A stretch of 64,000 nt of DNA from Geodermatophilus obscurus DSM 43160 (GTDB lineage Bacteria; Actinomycetota; Actinomycetes; Mycobacteriales; Geodermatophilaceae), in the NCBI RefSeq assembly GCF_000025345.1, contig NC_013757.1, positions 682,001 to 746,000 on the forward strand, written 5' to 3'. Below, piece after piece: positions 27,798 to 35,555 of this stretch (within the stretch, counting starts at the first letter, position 1; each line of letters begins with the position of its first letter). A model generated the notes under the pieces. That model was given only the letters and a program-made list of their open reading frames with translations. It was not told the DNA's origin and did not search any database. The position numbers and the translations under genes are program-made.

Positions 27798-28369
27798 CGG
27801 CCTCCCGGCGGGTGGGCGTGGCATTGGGACTCGGCTCCCTGCTTCTCGCTGCCTGCGGTGGGAACGAGGACCCTCCCAGTGCAGCAGCGCCCGGTACGGC
27901 GACGTCATCGGCACCGACCGAGTCCCCGACGCCCGAGGACCTGGCGGGCGAGGCGGCGACGGCGGCGCTCCAGGAGATGCTCCGCGTGACGGACAGCGCG
28001 CGTCAGGAGCCGGCCGCAGGCAACTGGGAGACGGAGATCCGCCGCCACGCCGCCGACCCTGCCGCGTTCCTAGCCGTTCAGTCGGTCCGCGACTTCGCGA
28101 CCATCGGGCTCCGGCAGGACGGCGAGACCCGGGTCGAGACGGAGGTTGCCAACGTCCAGCTGGCTGCGGCAGGAGGGCCGTCGGTACGCATCACCGGCTG
28201 CTACGACAGCAGCAGTACACAGGTGATCGACGTCGATACCGGTGAGGTCGTCCCGCCCGGCACCCCGCCGCGCTATGTCTGGGACGTCACCGTGATCCGT
28301 TACGAGTCCGAGCCGAACGCGCCGTGGCTGGTCACGACTCTGAACCCCCTCACGGATCAGCCGTGTTGA
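27794..28369 (+). CDS. Putative lipoprotein at the head of the pilus operon
   Basis: A 191-residue protein with a lipoprotein signal (LGLGSLLLAAC, modified Cys at 21). A Ser/Thr/Pro linker precedes a domain with GDGETRVETEV-like beta strands and ends in WLVTTLNPLTDQPC. The rest resembles small mating-pair or surface lipoproteins of actinobacterial elements, but I cannot name a family. It overlaps the next gene by a few bases, so it is probably part of the pilus operon and sits on the outer face of the membrane. Confidence 0.75.
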   Translation: MTASRRVGVALGLGSLLLAACGGNEDPPSAAAPGTATSSAPTESPTPEDLAGEAATAALQEMLRVTDSARQEPAAGNWETEIRRHAADPAAFLAVQSVRDFATIGLRQDGETRVETEVANVQLAAAGGPSVRITGCYDSSSTQVIDVDTGEVVPPGTPPRYVWDVTVIRYESEPNAPWLVTTLNPLTDQPC

Positions 28370-29274
28370 TCCGCCGGGCCGGGCTGGCCGTCGGTGTCAC
28401 GCTGCTGGCCGTGCTCGGCTCCCCGGCCGTCGCTGCCAGTGCGCCACCGGTCGAGTGTGCGAGGAAGGATCCGCTGACCGGCGTCTGCCTGATCGTCGCT
28501 GCGACCACCGGTTCGGACGACGGGGTCGGCGCCGACGGTGACGTCGTACCGGTGAGCACCGGGTCGGGCGGCACCGCTGAGACAGCGCCGCCCGACCCGT
28601 GCACCTACGGGCCCGCGACTCCGCAACCGCCTGAGTCCCACCCCGTTTGGCAAGGCCGCACCGCAGCAGACGGCAGCGTCTATCTGCAGGTGTGCCCCCG
28701 TCCTGACGGCTACGGGTCCGGCTACCGGACCGACCTGGTGTTCGTCGCGAGCGGCACCGATCCTCCCGCTGGCCCGGCCATCGACCCGCGGGTGCTCGCC
28801 GAGCAGGCGATCTCCGCGATGGAGCTCAGCGCTCCACAGATCCGCATGGCGCCGCCCCCCGGGTCGACCAGCGGACTGGTCGGCCTGCCGGTGTGGATGT
28901 GGACGGAGCGCACTGGCGCCACCGTGGGCCCGGTCGAGCAGTCGGCATCGGCCGGTGGCCTGACCGTGACGGCGGTGGGGCGGCTGAGCCGCATCGTCTG
29001 GGACATGGGGGACGGCACCACGGTGTCCTGTGGCGCCGGGACCCCCTACCCGCCTGGGGCGGAGGGGGAGTCCCCGGACTGCGGCCATGTCTACGCACAG
29101 GCATCGAGCAGGCACGTGCCGGGCGGTGCATGGCCGGTCACGGCGACGAGCACGTGGACGATCACCTGGTCCGGTGGCGGCCTGTCGGGCACCGAGACCC
29201 TCGAGCTGTCGGCGACGGCCGATCTGGTCGTCGGCGAGCTGCACGTCCTCAACCAGGACGGCGGCAGTCGGTGA
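28363..29274 (+). CDS. Secreted protein with PKD-like domain
   Basis: A 303-residue exported protein with a signal peptide near 1-28 (LAVGVTLLAVLGSPAVAASA). The C-terminal region (RIVWDMGDGTTVSCGAG...CGHVYAQASS...WPVTATSTWTITWSGG) has the WDMGDGT and HVY signatures of PKD-type Ig-like domains, with two or more cysteine pairs. Such domains occur on surface adhesins. It precedes the SAF-domain gene with a GTGA overlap, so it is probably made with the pilus and may be a surface or tip component; that role is inferred. Confidence 0.78.
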   Translation: MLIRRAGLAVGVTLLAVLGSPAVAASAPPVECARKDPLTGVCLIVAATTGSDDGVGADGDVVPVSTGSGGTAETAPPDPCTYGPATPQPPESHPVWQGRTAADGSVYLQVCPRPDGYGSGYRTDLVFVASGTDPPAGPAIDPRVLAEQAISAMELSAPQIRMAPPPGSTSGLVGLPVWMWTERTGATVGPVEQSASAGGLTVTAVGRLSRIVWDMGDGTTVSCGAGTPYPPGAEGESPDCGHVYAQASSRHVPGGAWPVTATSTWTITWSGGGLSGTETLELSATADLVVGELHVLNQDGGSR

Positions 29275-29960
29275 CCCGCACTCAGCCCCCGAGGACCAGC
29301 CCGCCGGATCGCGCAGCGGCGGTCAACGGGTCGTCGCGGGCGCCGGCGCTGCCGCCACCGCGCCGCCGCCGTCGTCCGGCCCTGCTGGCCCTGGCGCTGA
29401 CCATGGTGGTGCTCGGTGCCCTGGGTGCCGCCTACCTGGCCACGTCGCTGGGGGCGACGTCCTCGATCATCGCGGTCGCGCGCGAGGTGCCCTGGGGGCA
29501 GCAGCTCACCGCGGCCGACCTGGTAGAGGCGCGGGTGTCCGCCGACCCGGTGCTGACGCCCATCCCGTATGCCCAGCGTGACCAGGTGATCGGCATGGTC
29601 GCCGCCACCACCCTCACGCCGGGATCGCTGCTCACCCGCGAGGCCCTAATCGAGCAGCCACTCCCGCCTGCGGGTCAGCAACTGGTCGGTGTCGGAGTCT
29701 CGGCAGTGCAACTGCCCACGACGCCACTGCGGCCCGGGGACGACGTCCTGCTCGTCCCGGTCGCCGGCAGCGGGGGAGCGCAGTCGCCGACCGCGCCGGT
29801 GGCGCCGCGCACGGTGCCGGCCACGGTGGTGCGGTCCGGGTCGCCGGGCACCGACGGCCTGCGCGTGGTCGACGTGCTCGTTGACGCCGCCGACGGGCCG
29901 GACGTCGCGGCCCGCGCGGCCGCGGGCCTGGTCGCCATCGTCGTCGTGGCCGGCGAGTGA
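29271..29960 (+). CDS. SAF-domain membrane protein (CpaB/RcpC-like)
   Basis: A 229-residue protein with one membrane segment near 39-62 (ALLALALTMVVLGALGAAYLATSL). A SAF domain follows: IIAVAREVPWGQQLTAADLVEARVSADPVLTPIPYAQRDQVIGM. This is the organisation of CpaB/RcpC, which in Tad systems is a pilus assembly factor in the periplasm; in a monoderm it would act outside the membrane. GTG 29271 overlaps the previous TGA by GTGA. Confidence 0.85.
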   Translation: MTRTQPPRTSPPDRAAAVNGSSRAPALPPPRRRRRPALLALALTMVVLGALGAAYLATSLGATSSIIAVAREVPWGQQLTAADLVEARVSADPVLTPIPYAQRDQVIGMVAATTLTPGSLLTREALIEQPLPPAGQQLVGVGVSAVQLPTTPLRPGDDVLLVPVAGSGGAQSPTAPVAPRTVPATVVRSGSPGTDGLRVVDVLVDAADGPDVAARAAAGLVAIVVVAGE

Positions 29961-29973
29961 ACGGGCGGCTGCC

Positions 29974-30786
29974 GTGTTGATCGCGCTGTGCTCGGCCAAG
30001 GGCGCGCCCGGGGTGACCACCAGCGCGCTGGCGCTGGGGCTGTCCTGGCCGCGGCCGGTAGTGGTGGCCGAGCTCGACCCGGCCGGCGGCGACGTGCTGG
30101 CCGGCTACGGGCGGGCGGAGACAGCGGGCGGCGGGCTGGCTGAGCTCGCGCTGGCGGCGCGGCGCGGCGGACCAGCCGGGCACCTGGACGAGCACCTCCT
30201 GCGGCTGGACACGTCGGGGCGCGCGCGGCTGCTGCCGGGCCTCGGTGATCCCGCCGTCGCCCGCCACATCGACTGGGAGCGGCTGGCCGCCGCCCTGGCG
30301 TCGGTGGAGGACGGCGCCGTCGACGTGCTGGCCGACTGCGGGCGGCTGCGCGCCGAGCACTTCCCGGCCGCCGTCACACAGCGGGCCGCCGCCGTGGTCG
30401 TGGTGACCGGGTCGACGCTGCGGGCCGCGCGGGCGGCGGCCCTGGCCGTCGCCGAGCTACGCCGAGAAGGGACCGGGCCGGCCCAGGGCACCGCAGCGGT
30501 GACGGCGCTCGTCGTGGCACCCGGGGAGCCCTACGGCGAGAAGGAGATCGGCCAGGCGCTGGGCGTCCCGATCGTCGGCGCGCTGCCGCGGGACGCCAAG
30601 GCGGCGGCGGTGCTCAGCGACGGCGCACCGGCCGGCCGACTGTTCGGCCAGTCGGCGCTGCCGCGGGCCGCCCGGTCCACGGCGGCTCGCTTGGCCGACC
30701 ATGCTGCTGCGCAGCAGGCCCGGCTGACCCCACCGACGACGCCGGCGGTGTCGGCCACGACCGTCGGAGGCGGCCGTGGCCGCTGA
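29974..30786 (+). CDS. CpaE/MinD-like ATPase with deviant P-loop
   Basis: A 270-residue protein of the ParA/MinD superfamily. The P-loop region reads CSAKGAPGVTTSALALGLSW. It keeps the signature first Lys but has G-V-T-T where G-K-T is normal. VVVAELDPAGGDVLAGYG corresponds to the switch/Walker A' strand and VDVLADCGRLR to Walker B. In Tad systems the equivalent CpaE/TadZ localises the pilus machine at a pole. GTG 29974 is chosen to start at VLIALCSAKG. It overlaps cpaF. Confidence 0.82.
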   Translation: MLIALCSAKGAPGVTTSALALGLSWPRPVVVAELDPAGGDVLAGYGRAETAGGGLAELALAARRGGPAGHLDEHLLRLDTSGRARLLPGLGDPAVARHIDWERLAAALASVEDGAVDVLADCGRLRAEHFPAAVTQRAAAVVVVTGSTLRAARAAALAVAELRREGTGPAQGTAAVTALVVAPGEPYGEKEIGQALGVPIVGALPRDAKAAAVLSDGAPAGRLFGQSALPRAARSTAARLADHAAAQQARLTPPTTPAVSATTVGGGRGR

Positions 30787-32191
30787 GGACGCGACCGGCC
30801 GCACGGTGAGCGGCGGTCCTCGGGAACGGTTCGAGTCTCCGGCGCCGGTGGACTGGGTTCTAGTCCGCCGACTGCACGCGACGGCGGCGACGGCGCTGGC
30901 AGAGGAGCTCAAGCGTCGCCCGACCCTGAGCGCCCAAGCGCAGCAGGAGCTGGCCCGCACCCTGATCGCCGACGGCATCGACGAACTGGTGCGGCAGCGG
31001 ATGCGCGCCGGACAGGAGGTGCCCTCCGCCAACGACGAGCGGGCGATCGCCGAGGCGGTGTTCGCCGCGCAGTTCGGCCTGGGCCGGCTGCAGCCCTACG
31101 TGGACGACCCGGCCGTGGAGAACATCGAGGCGCACGGGCACGACAACGTGTGGATCGGTTACGCCGACGGCCGCGACGTCCGGGTCGATCCGATCGCCGA
31201 CTCCGACGAGGACTTGGTCCGCCAGCTGCAGCACATCGCCGCCCGGCTGGGCCGCGCCGAGCGGACCCTGACCACGGCCAGTCCACTGCTGACCATGCGC
31301 CTGCCCGACGGGTCGCGGCTGGCGGCGGTGATCGAGACCGTGCCCCGCCCGCAGCTGGTGATCCGGCGGCACCGGATCCGCGACGTCGACCTCGACGACC
31401 TGGTCGGCCTGCGCGCAATCGACCGGCCGCTGGCGGAGTTCCTGCGGGCGGCGGTGCGGGCGCGCAAGAACATCGTGGTCACCGGCGGGCAGGGCGCGGG
31501 CAAGACGCTGCTGCTGCGGGCGCTGGCCAACGAACTGCCGGTCAGCGAGAACCTGGCCACCATCGAGAAGCACTTCGAGCTGCTGCTGCACGAGCTGCCC
31601 GACCGGCACCCGAGGGTGGTGTCCTTCGAGGCCCGGGAGGGCACGGGCGAGCGCGGCCCGGACGGCCGCCGCCTGGGCGAGGTGACGCTGACCGAGCTGG
31701 TCGAGCAGGCGCTGGTGATGAACGTGTCCCGGGTGTGGCTGGGCGAGGTGCGCGGCGAGGAGGCCTGGCCGCTGATCGAGGTGATGGAGGCCGGTGAGGG
31801 CGGCTCGGCCTGCACGCTGCACGCCCGCTCGGCCCGGCACGCCTTCGAGCGCCTCGCGAACCTGTGCATGCGCGGCCGAGCGGCGGTGACCCCGGAGCAC
31901 GCCTACCGGTCCTGTGCCTCCGCGGTCGACCTGGTCGTGCACATCGCCACCGTGGACGAACGCTGGGTCGGTGGGCGGCGGGACCGGTTCATCAGCCAGG
32001 TTGTGGAGTGCAACGGCGTCGGTGAGGGCGGGCGCCCGGCGCTCACCGAGGTCTTCGCGCCCGGACCGGACGGGCGGGCGGTGCCCGAGCACGACCCGGT
32101 GGACCTGGCCGACTACGTGCGGGTCGGCTTCGACCCCGAGTGGCTGCGCGCCGGCCAGGCGCATTGGGCCGGCGCAGGAGGGCGGCGGTGA
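30776..32191 (+). CDS. cpaF: CpaF/TadA-type secretion ATPase
   Basis: A 471-residue hexameric motor ATPase of the Tad/Flp pilus. Residues 55-150 form the N-terminal helical domain (GLGRLQPYVDDPAVENI), followed by the PAS-like N2 region (LPDGSRLAAVIETVPRPQLVIRRH). Walker A is GGQGAGKT at 237-244, the Asp box includes TIEKHFELLL and Walker B is around RVWLGEVRGEEAW. The His box follows (CTLHARSARHAFERL). It powers assembly of the Flp pilin encoded at 34030. It overlaps both neighbours. Confidence 0.94.
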   Translation: MAAEDATGRTVSGGPRERFESPAPVDWVLVRRLHATAATALAEELKRRPTLSAQAQQELARTLIADGIDELVRQRMRAGQEVPSANDERAIAEAVFAAQFGLGRLQPYVDDPAVENIEAHGHDNVWIGYADGRDVRVDPIADSDEDLVRQLQHIAARLGRAERTLTTASPLLTMRLPDGSRLAAVIETVPRPQLVIRRHRIRDVDLDDLVGLRAIDRPLAEFLRAAVRARKNIVVTGGQGAGKTLLLRALANELPVSENLATIEKHFELLLHELPDRHPRVVSFEAREGTGERGPDGRRLGEVTLTELVEQALVMNVSRVWLGEVRGEEAWPLIEVMEAGEGGSACTLHARSARHAFERLANLCMRGRAAVTPEHAYRSCASAVDLVVHIATVDERWVGGRRDRFISQVVECNGVGEGGRPALTEVFAPGPDGRAVPEHDPVDLADYVRVGFDPEWLRAGQAHWAGAGGRR

Positions 32192-33090
32192 GCGGCACCG
32201 GACTGCTCGCCGCGGTGTGCGGGGCGCTGCTGGTCGGCGGCCTGCTGCTGGCCGCCCACGCGCTCACCGCTTCGGACCCGCCTGCCCGACCGCGCCGGCG
32301 CAGGCCGCATCCCGCGGCGCCGGCCGACCCTGGCCTGGCGCGCCGGCAACGGGCGCTGCAGGTAGCTGCGGCCGGTGCGGTGGCCACGGTGTGGCTGGCC
32401 ACCGGGTGGCCGGTGGGCGGTGTGCTGGTCGGGCTGGCGGTGGTCGGCGTGCCGTGGCTACTCGCACAGTTCGCCGGCGGCAACGCCGCGGTTGAGCGGT
32501 TGGAGGCGCTGCAGGAGTGGGTGCGCCGCACCTCCGACGTGCTCGCCGCCGGCGGCGGCCTAGAGCAGACGCTGATCCGCTCGGCGCACACCGCACCGGC
32601 GCCGATCCAGGCCGAGGTGGCGACGCTGGCCGCCCGGCTACAGGCCCGCTGGCCCGCGTCACGGGCGCTGCTGGCCTTCGCCGACGACCTCGACGACGCC
32701 GCCGGGGACCTGGTGGTCGCCGCGCTGCTGCTCGGCGCGGAGCTGCGCGGCCCCGGGCTCGCGCGGGTGTTGACCGAGCTGGCCGGCAGCCTCACAGAAG
32801 AGGTGACCATGCGCCGCAAGGTCGAGGCCGACCGCGCCAAGCCCCGGGCCAACGCCCGCTGGCTGCTGCTGATCACCGTGGCCGCGGCCGGGCTGGCCGC
32901 ACTCAACGGCGACTATCTGACCCCCTACGGCACCGCGCTTGGGCAGATGGTGCTGGCCGCCATCGCGGCGCTGATCGTCGGCTGCCTGCTCTGGATGCGC
33001 CGACTGACCACCCCCGAGCAGTCCCCCCGGTTCTTGACCGACCGCACCGGGCGGGCCGAGCCGGAGCCGGAGGAGGTGCTGACGCGGTGA
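32188..33090 (+). CDS. tadB: TadB-like pilus assembly membrane protein
   Basis: A 300-residue inner-membrane platform protein. Membrane segments lie near 3-26, 60-95 and in the C terminus (LLLITVAAAGLAAL, LGQMVLAAIAALIVGCLLW). The central GspF/T2SSF-like region contains RTSDVLAAGGGLEQTLIRSAH and AGSLTEEVTMRRKVEADRAKPRANARW. It overlaps cpaF and tadC by GTGA. Together with TadC it forms the platform moved by CpaF. Confidence 0.88.
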   Translation: MSGTGLLAAVCGALLVGGLLLAAHALTASDPPARPRRRRPHPAAPADPGLARRQRALQVAAAGAVATVWLATGWPVGGVLVGLAVVGVPWLLAQFAGGNAAVERLEALQEWVRRTSDVLAAGGGLEQTLIRSAHTAPAPIQAEVATLAARLQARWPASRALLAFADDLDDAAGDLVVAALLLGAELRGPGLARVLTELAGSLTEEVTMRRKVEADRAKPRANARWLLLITVAAAGLAALNGDYLTPYGTALGQMVLAAIAALIVGCLLWMRRLTTPEQSPRFLTDRTGRAEPEPEEVLTR

Positions 33091-33998
33091 GCGGCGTGCA
33101 GGCGCTCCTGATCGGCTTCGGCGCCCTCACAGGGCTCGGGGCGTTCCTGCTGCTGCGGGCGGCCCTGGTGGTCGACCAGCCGCACCTGGCTGACGCGCTG
33201 GCCCGCCTGGACGGGCGGGCCACCGTCCCCGTCGCGCCCAGTGCGCAGACAGGGGACCAGTGGGCTCGGGCGGCCGGCCGCGCCGGGACATGGGCTGCGT
33301 CCCAGCTGCCCGCCAGCGCACTACGGGCACCGGCGCAGGCGCTGGCACTCATCGGCTGGACGCCGGAGGGCTACGCCGCCCGCAAGATCGGCTCCGCCGC
33401 GTTCGGCGCGCTGTTCGTGCCGCTGCTCACGACTGCGCTGGGCGCGGCCGGTGTCCGGCTGCCGGTCGTGGTCCCGGTGGCCGGGTCACTGGCGCTGGCC
33501 GGGGTCCTGTTCCTCGTCGTCGACGTCGTCGTGCGCGACCAGGCCGCCGAGGCGCGCGGGCAGATGCGCCGGGCGCTGTGCTCCTACCTGGACCTGGTCA
33601 GCCTCCGCCGCGACGCCAGCGAGGGCCCCACCATCGCCCTGGAGCGGGCCGCTGCGCTGGGGGACGGGTGGGTGTTCGGCCGGGTCGCCGACGCCTTGGT
33701 GGCCGCCCGGCTGGCCGGCGAGCCGCCGTGGGACGGGCTGCGCCGGCTGGCCGCCGACACCGGCGTGGGGGAGCTGGCCGACGTCGCCGACATCGCCGCG
33801 GTCGCTGCGCAGGACGGGGCGTCGATCGCCCCGACGCTGCGGGCCCGCGCCCAGTCGCTGCGGGTGCAGCTGCTGGCCGAGGAGGAGGCGGCGGCCAACA
33901 CCGCCAGCGAGAAGCTCACCGCCCCCGTGGCGCTGCTGTCGATCGCCTTCCTGCTGTTGTTCCTCTATCCCGCCCTGGCCCGCCTGATGGCCAGCTGA
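33087..33998 (+). CDS. tadC: TadC-like pilus assembly membrane protein
   Basis: A 303-residue paralogue of TadB with a GspF-like core. Membrane segments lie near 5-27, 108-150 and at the C terminus (LTAPVALLSIAFLLLFLYPALARLM). The core includes QMRRALCSYLDLVSLRRDASEGPTIALERAAALG. It begins inside the tadB stop. A 31-base gap to the Flp pilin gene with its own ribosome site may allow higher pilin expression. Confidence 0.88.
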   Translation: MSGVQALLIGFGALTGLGAFLLLRAALVVDQPHLADALARLDGRATVPVAPSAQTGDQWARAAGRAGTWAASQLPASALRAPAQALALIGWTPEGYAARKIGSAAFGALFVPLLTTALGAAGVRLPVVVPVAGSLALAGVLFLVVDVVVRDQAAEARGQMRRALCSYLDLVSLRRDASEGPTIALERAAALGDGWVFGRVADALVAARLAGEPPWDGLRRLAADTGVGELADVADIAAVAAQDGASIAPTLRARAQSLRVQLLAEEEAAANTASEKLTAPVALLSIAFLLLFLYPALARLMAS

Positions 33999-34029
33999 CC
34001 TGTACCCCCTGGACCGGAAGGAACCTTCG

Positions 34030-34227
34030 ATGACGCCCCTGCTGGACACCCTGACCGCCCTCGCGGCAGCACTGCACGACCGGCTCCGCGCCCTGCGTGC
34101 CGAGCCCGAGCGCGGATCCCTGTCGGTCGAGCAGGTGATCATCACCGTGGCGTTGATCGGCATCGCCGTCGCCCTCGTGGCGGTGATCGCCAACGCGGTC
34201 ACCTCCCGCTCCGGTCAGATCCAGTAG
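34030..34227 (+). CDS. flp: Flp-type pilin precursor
   Basis: A 65-residue prepilin. A charged leader of about 29 residues ends in a Gly followed by SLSVEQVIITVALIGIAVALVAV, where Glu at mature position 5 and the hydrophobic stretch fit the Flp prepilin peptidase site (G/xxxxE). The mature pilin would be about 36 residues, in the normal Flp range. GGAAGGAA precedes ATG 34030. No prepilin peptidase (TadV/CpaA) gene is in the cluster, so processing needs an enzyme from elsewhere. Confidence 0.88.
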   Translation: MTPLLDTLTALAAALHDRLRALRAEPERGSLSVEQVIITVALIGIAVALVAVIANAVTSRSGQIQ

Positions 34228-34234
34228 TCGTCCC

Positions 34235-34696
34235 GTGCCCCGCCCCGCCAACCCACGAGGCCCAACACCGCCGTCCCGGCCTCGCTCTGCCCGCGGCCAG
34301 CGGAGCCGGCGGGCGCTGCGGGGGCCGGCCGGGGAGCGCGGCGCGGCGTCGGTGGAGTTGGCGGTCACCTTCCCCGTCGTGCTGCTGCTGGTGATGACGC
34401 TCATCCAGGCGGCTCTGTGGTTCTACGCCCGCTCCGTCGCGCTCGGAGCCGCGCAGGAAGGGGCCCGCGAAGGACGGGTGCAGCCCGCCTCGACGGCGCG
34501 CGCCCAGGCGGCGGCCGAGGGTTTCCTCGACCAGACCGCCGCGGACCTGCTCTCCAGCCGGGACGTGGCCGTGACCGGATCGGCGACCACGGTTGCAGTG
34601 ACCGTGACCGGCACCTCGATCAGCCTGTTCCCCGGCCTGTCGGGATGGTCGGTCACCCAGACCGCCGTCGGCCCCGTCGAACGGCCCACTCCGTGA
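34235..34696 (+). CDS. tadE: TadE-like pseudopilin
   Basis: A 153-residue protein with a basic leader and the TadE signature RGAASVELAVTFPVVLLLVMTLIQAALWFYARSVALGAAQEGAREG near 35-80, which is processed like a prepilin in known Tad systems. The C-terminal domain (VAVTGSATTVAVTVTGTSISLFPGL) would lie outside the membrane. It starts 8 bases after flp and overlaps the next gene by GTGA. Confidence 0.87.
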   Translation: MPRPANPRGPTPPSRPRSARGQRSRRALRGPAGERGAASVELAVTFPVVLLLVMTLIQAALWFYARSVALGAAQEGAREGRVQPASTARAQAAAEGFLDQTAADLLSSRDVAVTGSATTVAVTVTGTSISLFPGLSGWSVTQTAVGPVERPTP

Positions 34697-35118
34697 GCGC
34701 CGAGGCGGGAGAGCGGGGATCGGTGTCGGTGGAGCTGGCATTGCTGGCCCCGGCGTTTCTGCTGTTGGCGGCCTTCGCCGTCCTCGCCGGACGCACCCAG
34801 ATCGCCGAGGGGGGCGTCCAGGAGGCCGCCCGCGCCGCCGCCCGGGAGGCCTCCCTCGCCCGTGACGCCGGCACGGCCGGCGCCCTGGCCGGCGGGCAGG
34901 CCGAACGCACCCTGGCCGCCCAGGACCTGCGCTGCCAGAACGCCAGCATCGACGTCGACACCTCCGGTTTCGCAGCACCGCCCGGCCAGCCCGGTGACGT
35001 GACCGTCACCGTCACCTGCGTCGTCGGCATGGCCGATCTGCTGGCCCCCGGCCTACCTGGCACGGTCACCGTGGAAGCCGCCTTCACCAGCCCCGTCGAC
35101 GCCTACCGCGAACGATGA
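34693..35118 (+). CDS. Second TadE/TadF-like pseudopilin
   Basis: A 141-residue protein with the N-terminal signature RGSVSVELALLAPAFLLLAAFAVLAGRTQIAEGGVQEAARAAAREA, typical of TadE/TadF minor pilins. The rest is a small beta-rich domain with two cysteines (C at LRCQN and VTCVVGM), possibly a disulfide. It overlaps both neighbours by four bases. It probably forms the minor pilin complex with the proteins on either side. Confidence 0.83.
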   Translation: MSAEAGERGSVSVELALLAPAFLLLAAFAVLAGRTQIAEGGVQEAARAAAREASLARDAGTAGALAGGQAERTLAAQDLRCQNASIDVDTSGFAAPPGQPGDVTVTVTCVVGMADLLAPGLPGTVTVEAAFTSPVDAYRER

Positions 35119-35555
35119 CCCCGCCTCCGCCCGTGCGATGCCAGGACCCCGAGCGCGGTGCGATCGGCGTGTTCCTCGCCGTCCTCGTCCCCGGCCTGTT
35201 GCTGATCGTCGGCCTGGCCGTCGATGGCGGCGCCAAGGTGGCGGCCACCCAGCGTGCCAACGCCATCGCCGACGAGGCCGCCCGCGCCGGCGGCCAGGCC
35301 CTCGACCTCTCCGCTGCCCTTACTGGGCAGGTGCGGGTCGACCCGGCCGCCGCGGTCGCCGCCGTGCAGAACTACCTGGAGCGCAGCGGTGTGCAGGGCG
35401 CGGTCACCGTCGTCGACGGCGACACCCTGCAGGTGAGCACGACGATCAGCGAGCCCACCACGTTCCTCGGCCTCATCGGCATCACCACCCTCACCGTCGA
35501 AGGCACCGGCACCGCCGACCTCGTCACCGACCAGAACGGGGGAGCCGCCCCATGA
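35115..35555 (+). CDS. TadG-like pilus assembly protein (short)
   Basis: A 146-residue protein with the TadG/RsaA-like start ERGAIGVFLAVLVPGLLLIVGLAVDGGAKVAATQRANAIADEAARAGGQAL and a small extracytoplasmic domain. Canonical TadG has a large VWA-like domain that is absent here, as is common in actinobacteria. ATG 35115 overlaps the previous stop and the TGA overlaps the next ATG, so all four pilin-like genes are translated in series. Confidence 0.82.
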   Translation: MTPPPPVRCQDPERGAIGVFLAVLVPGLLLIVGLAVDGGAKVAATQRANAIADEAARAGGQALDLSAALTGQVRVDPAAAVAAVQNYLERSGVQGAVTVVDGDTLQVSTTISEPTTFLGLIGITTLTVEGTGTADLVTDQNGGAAP

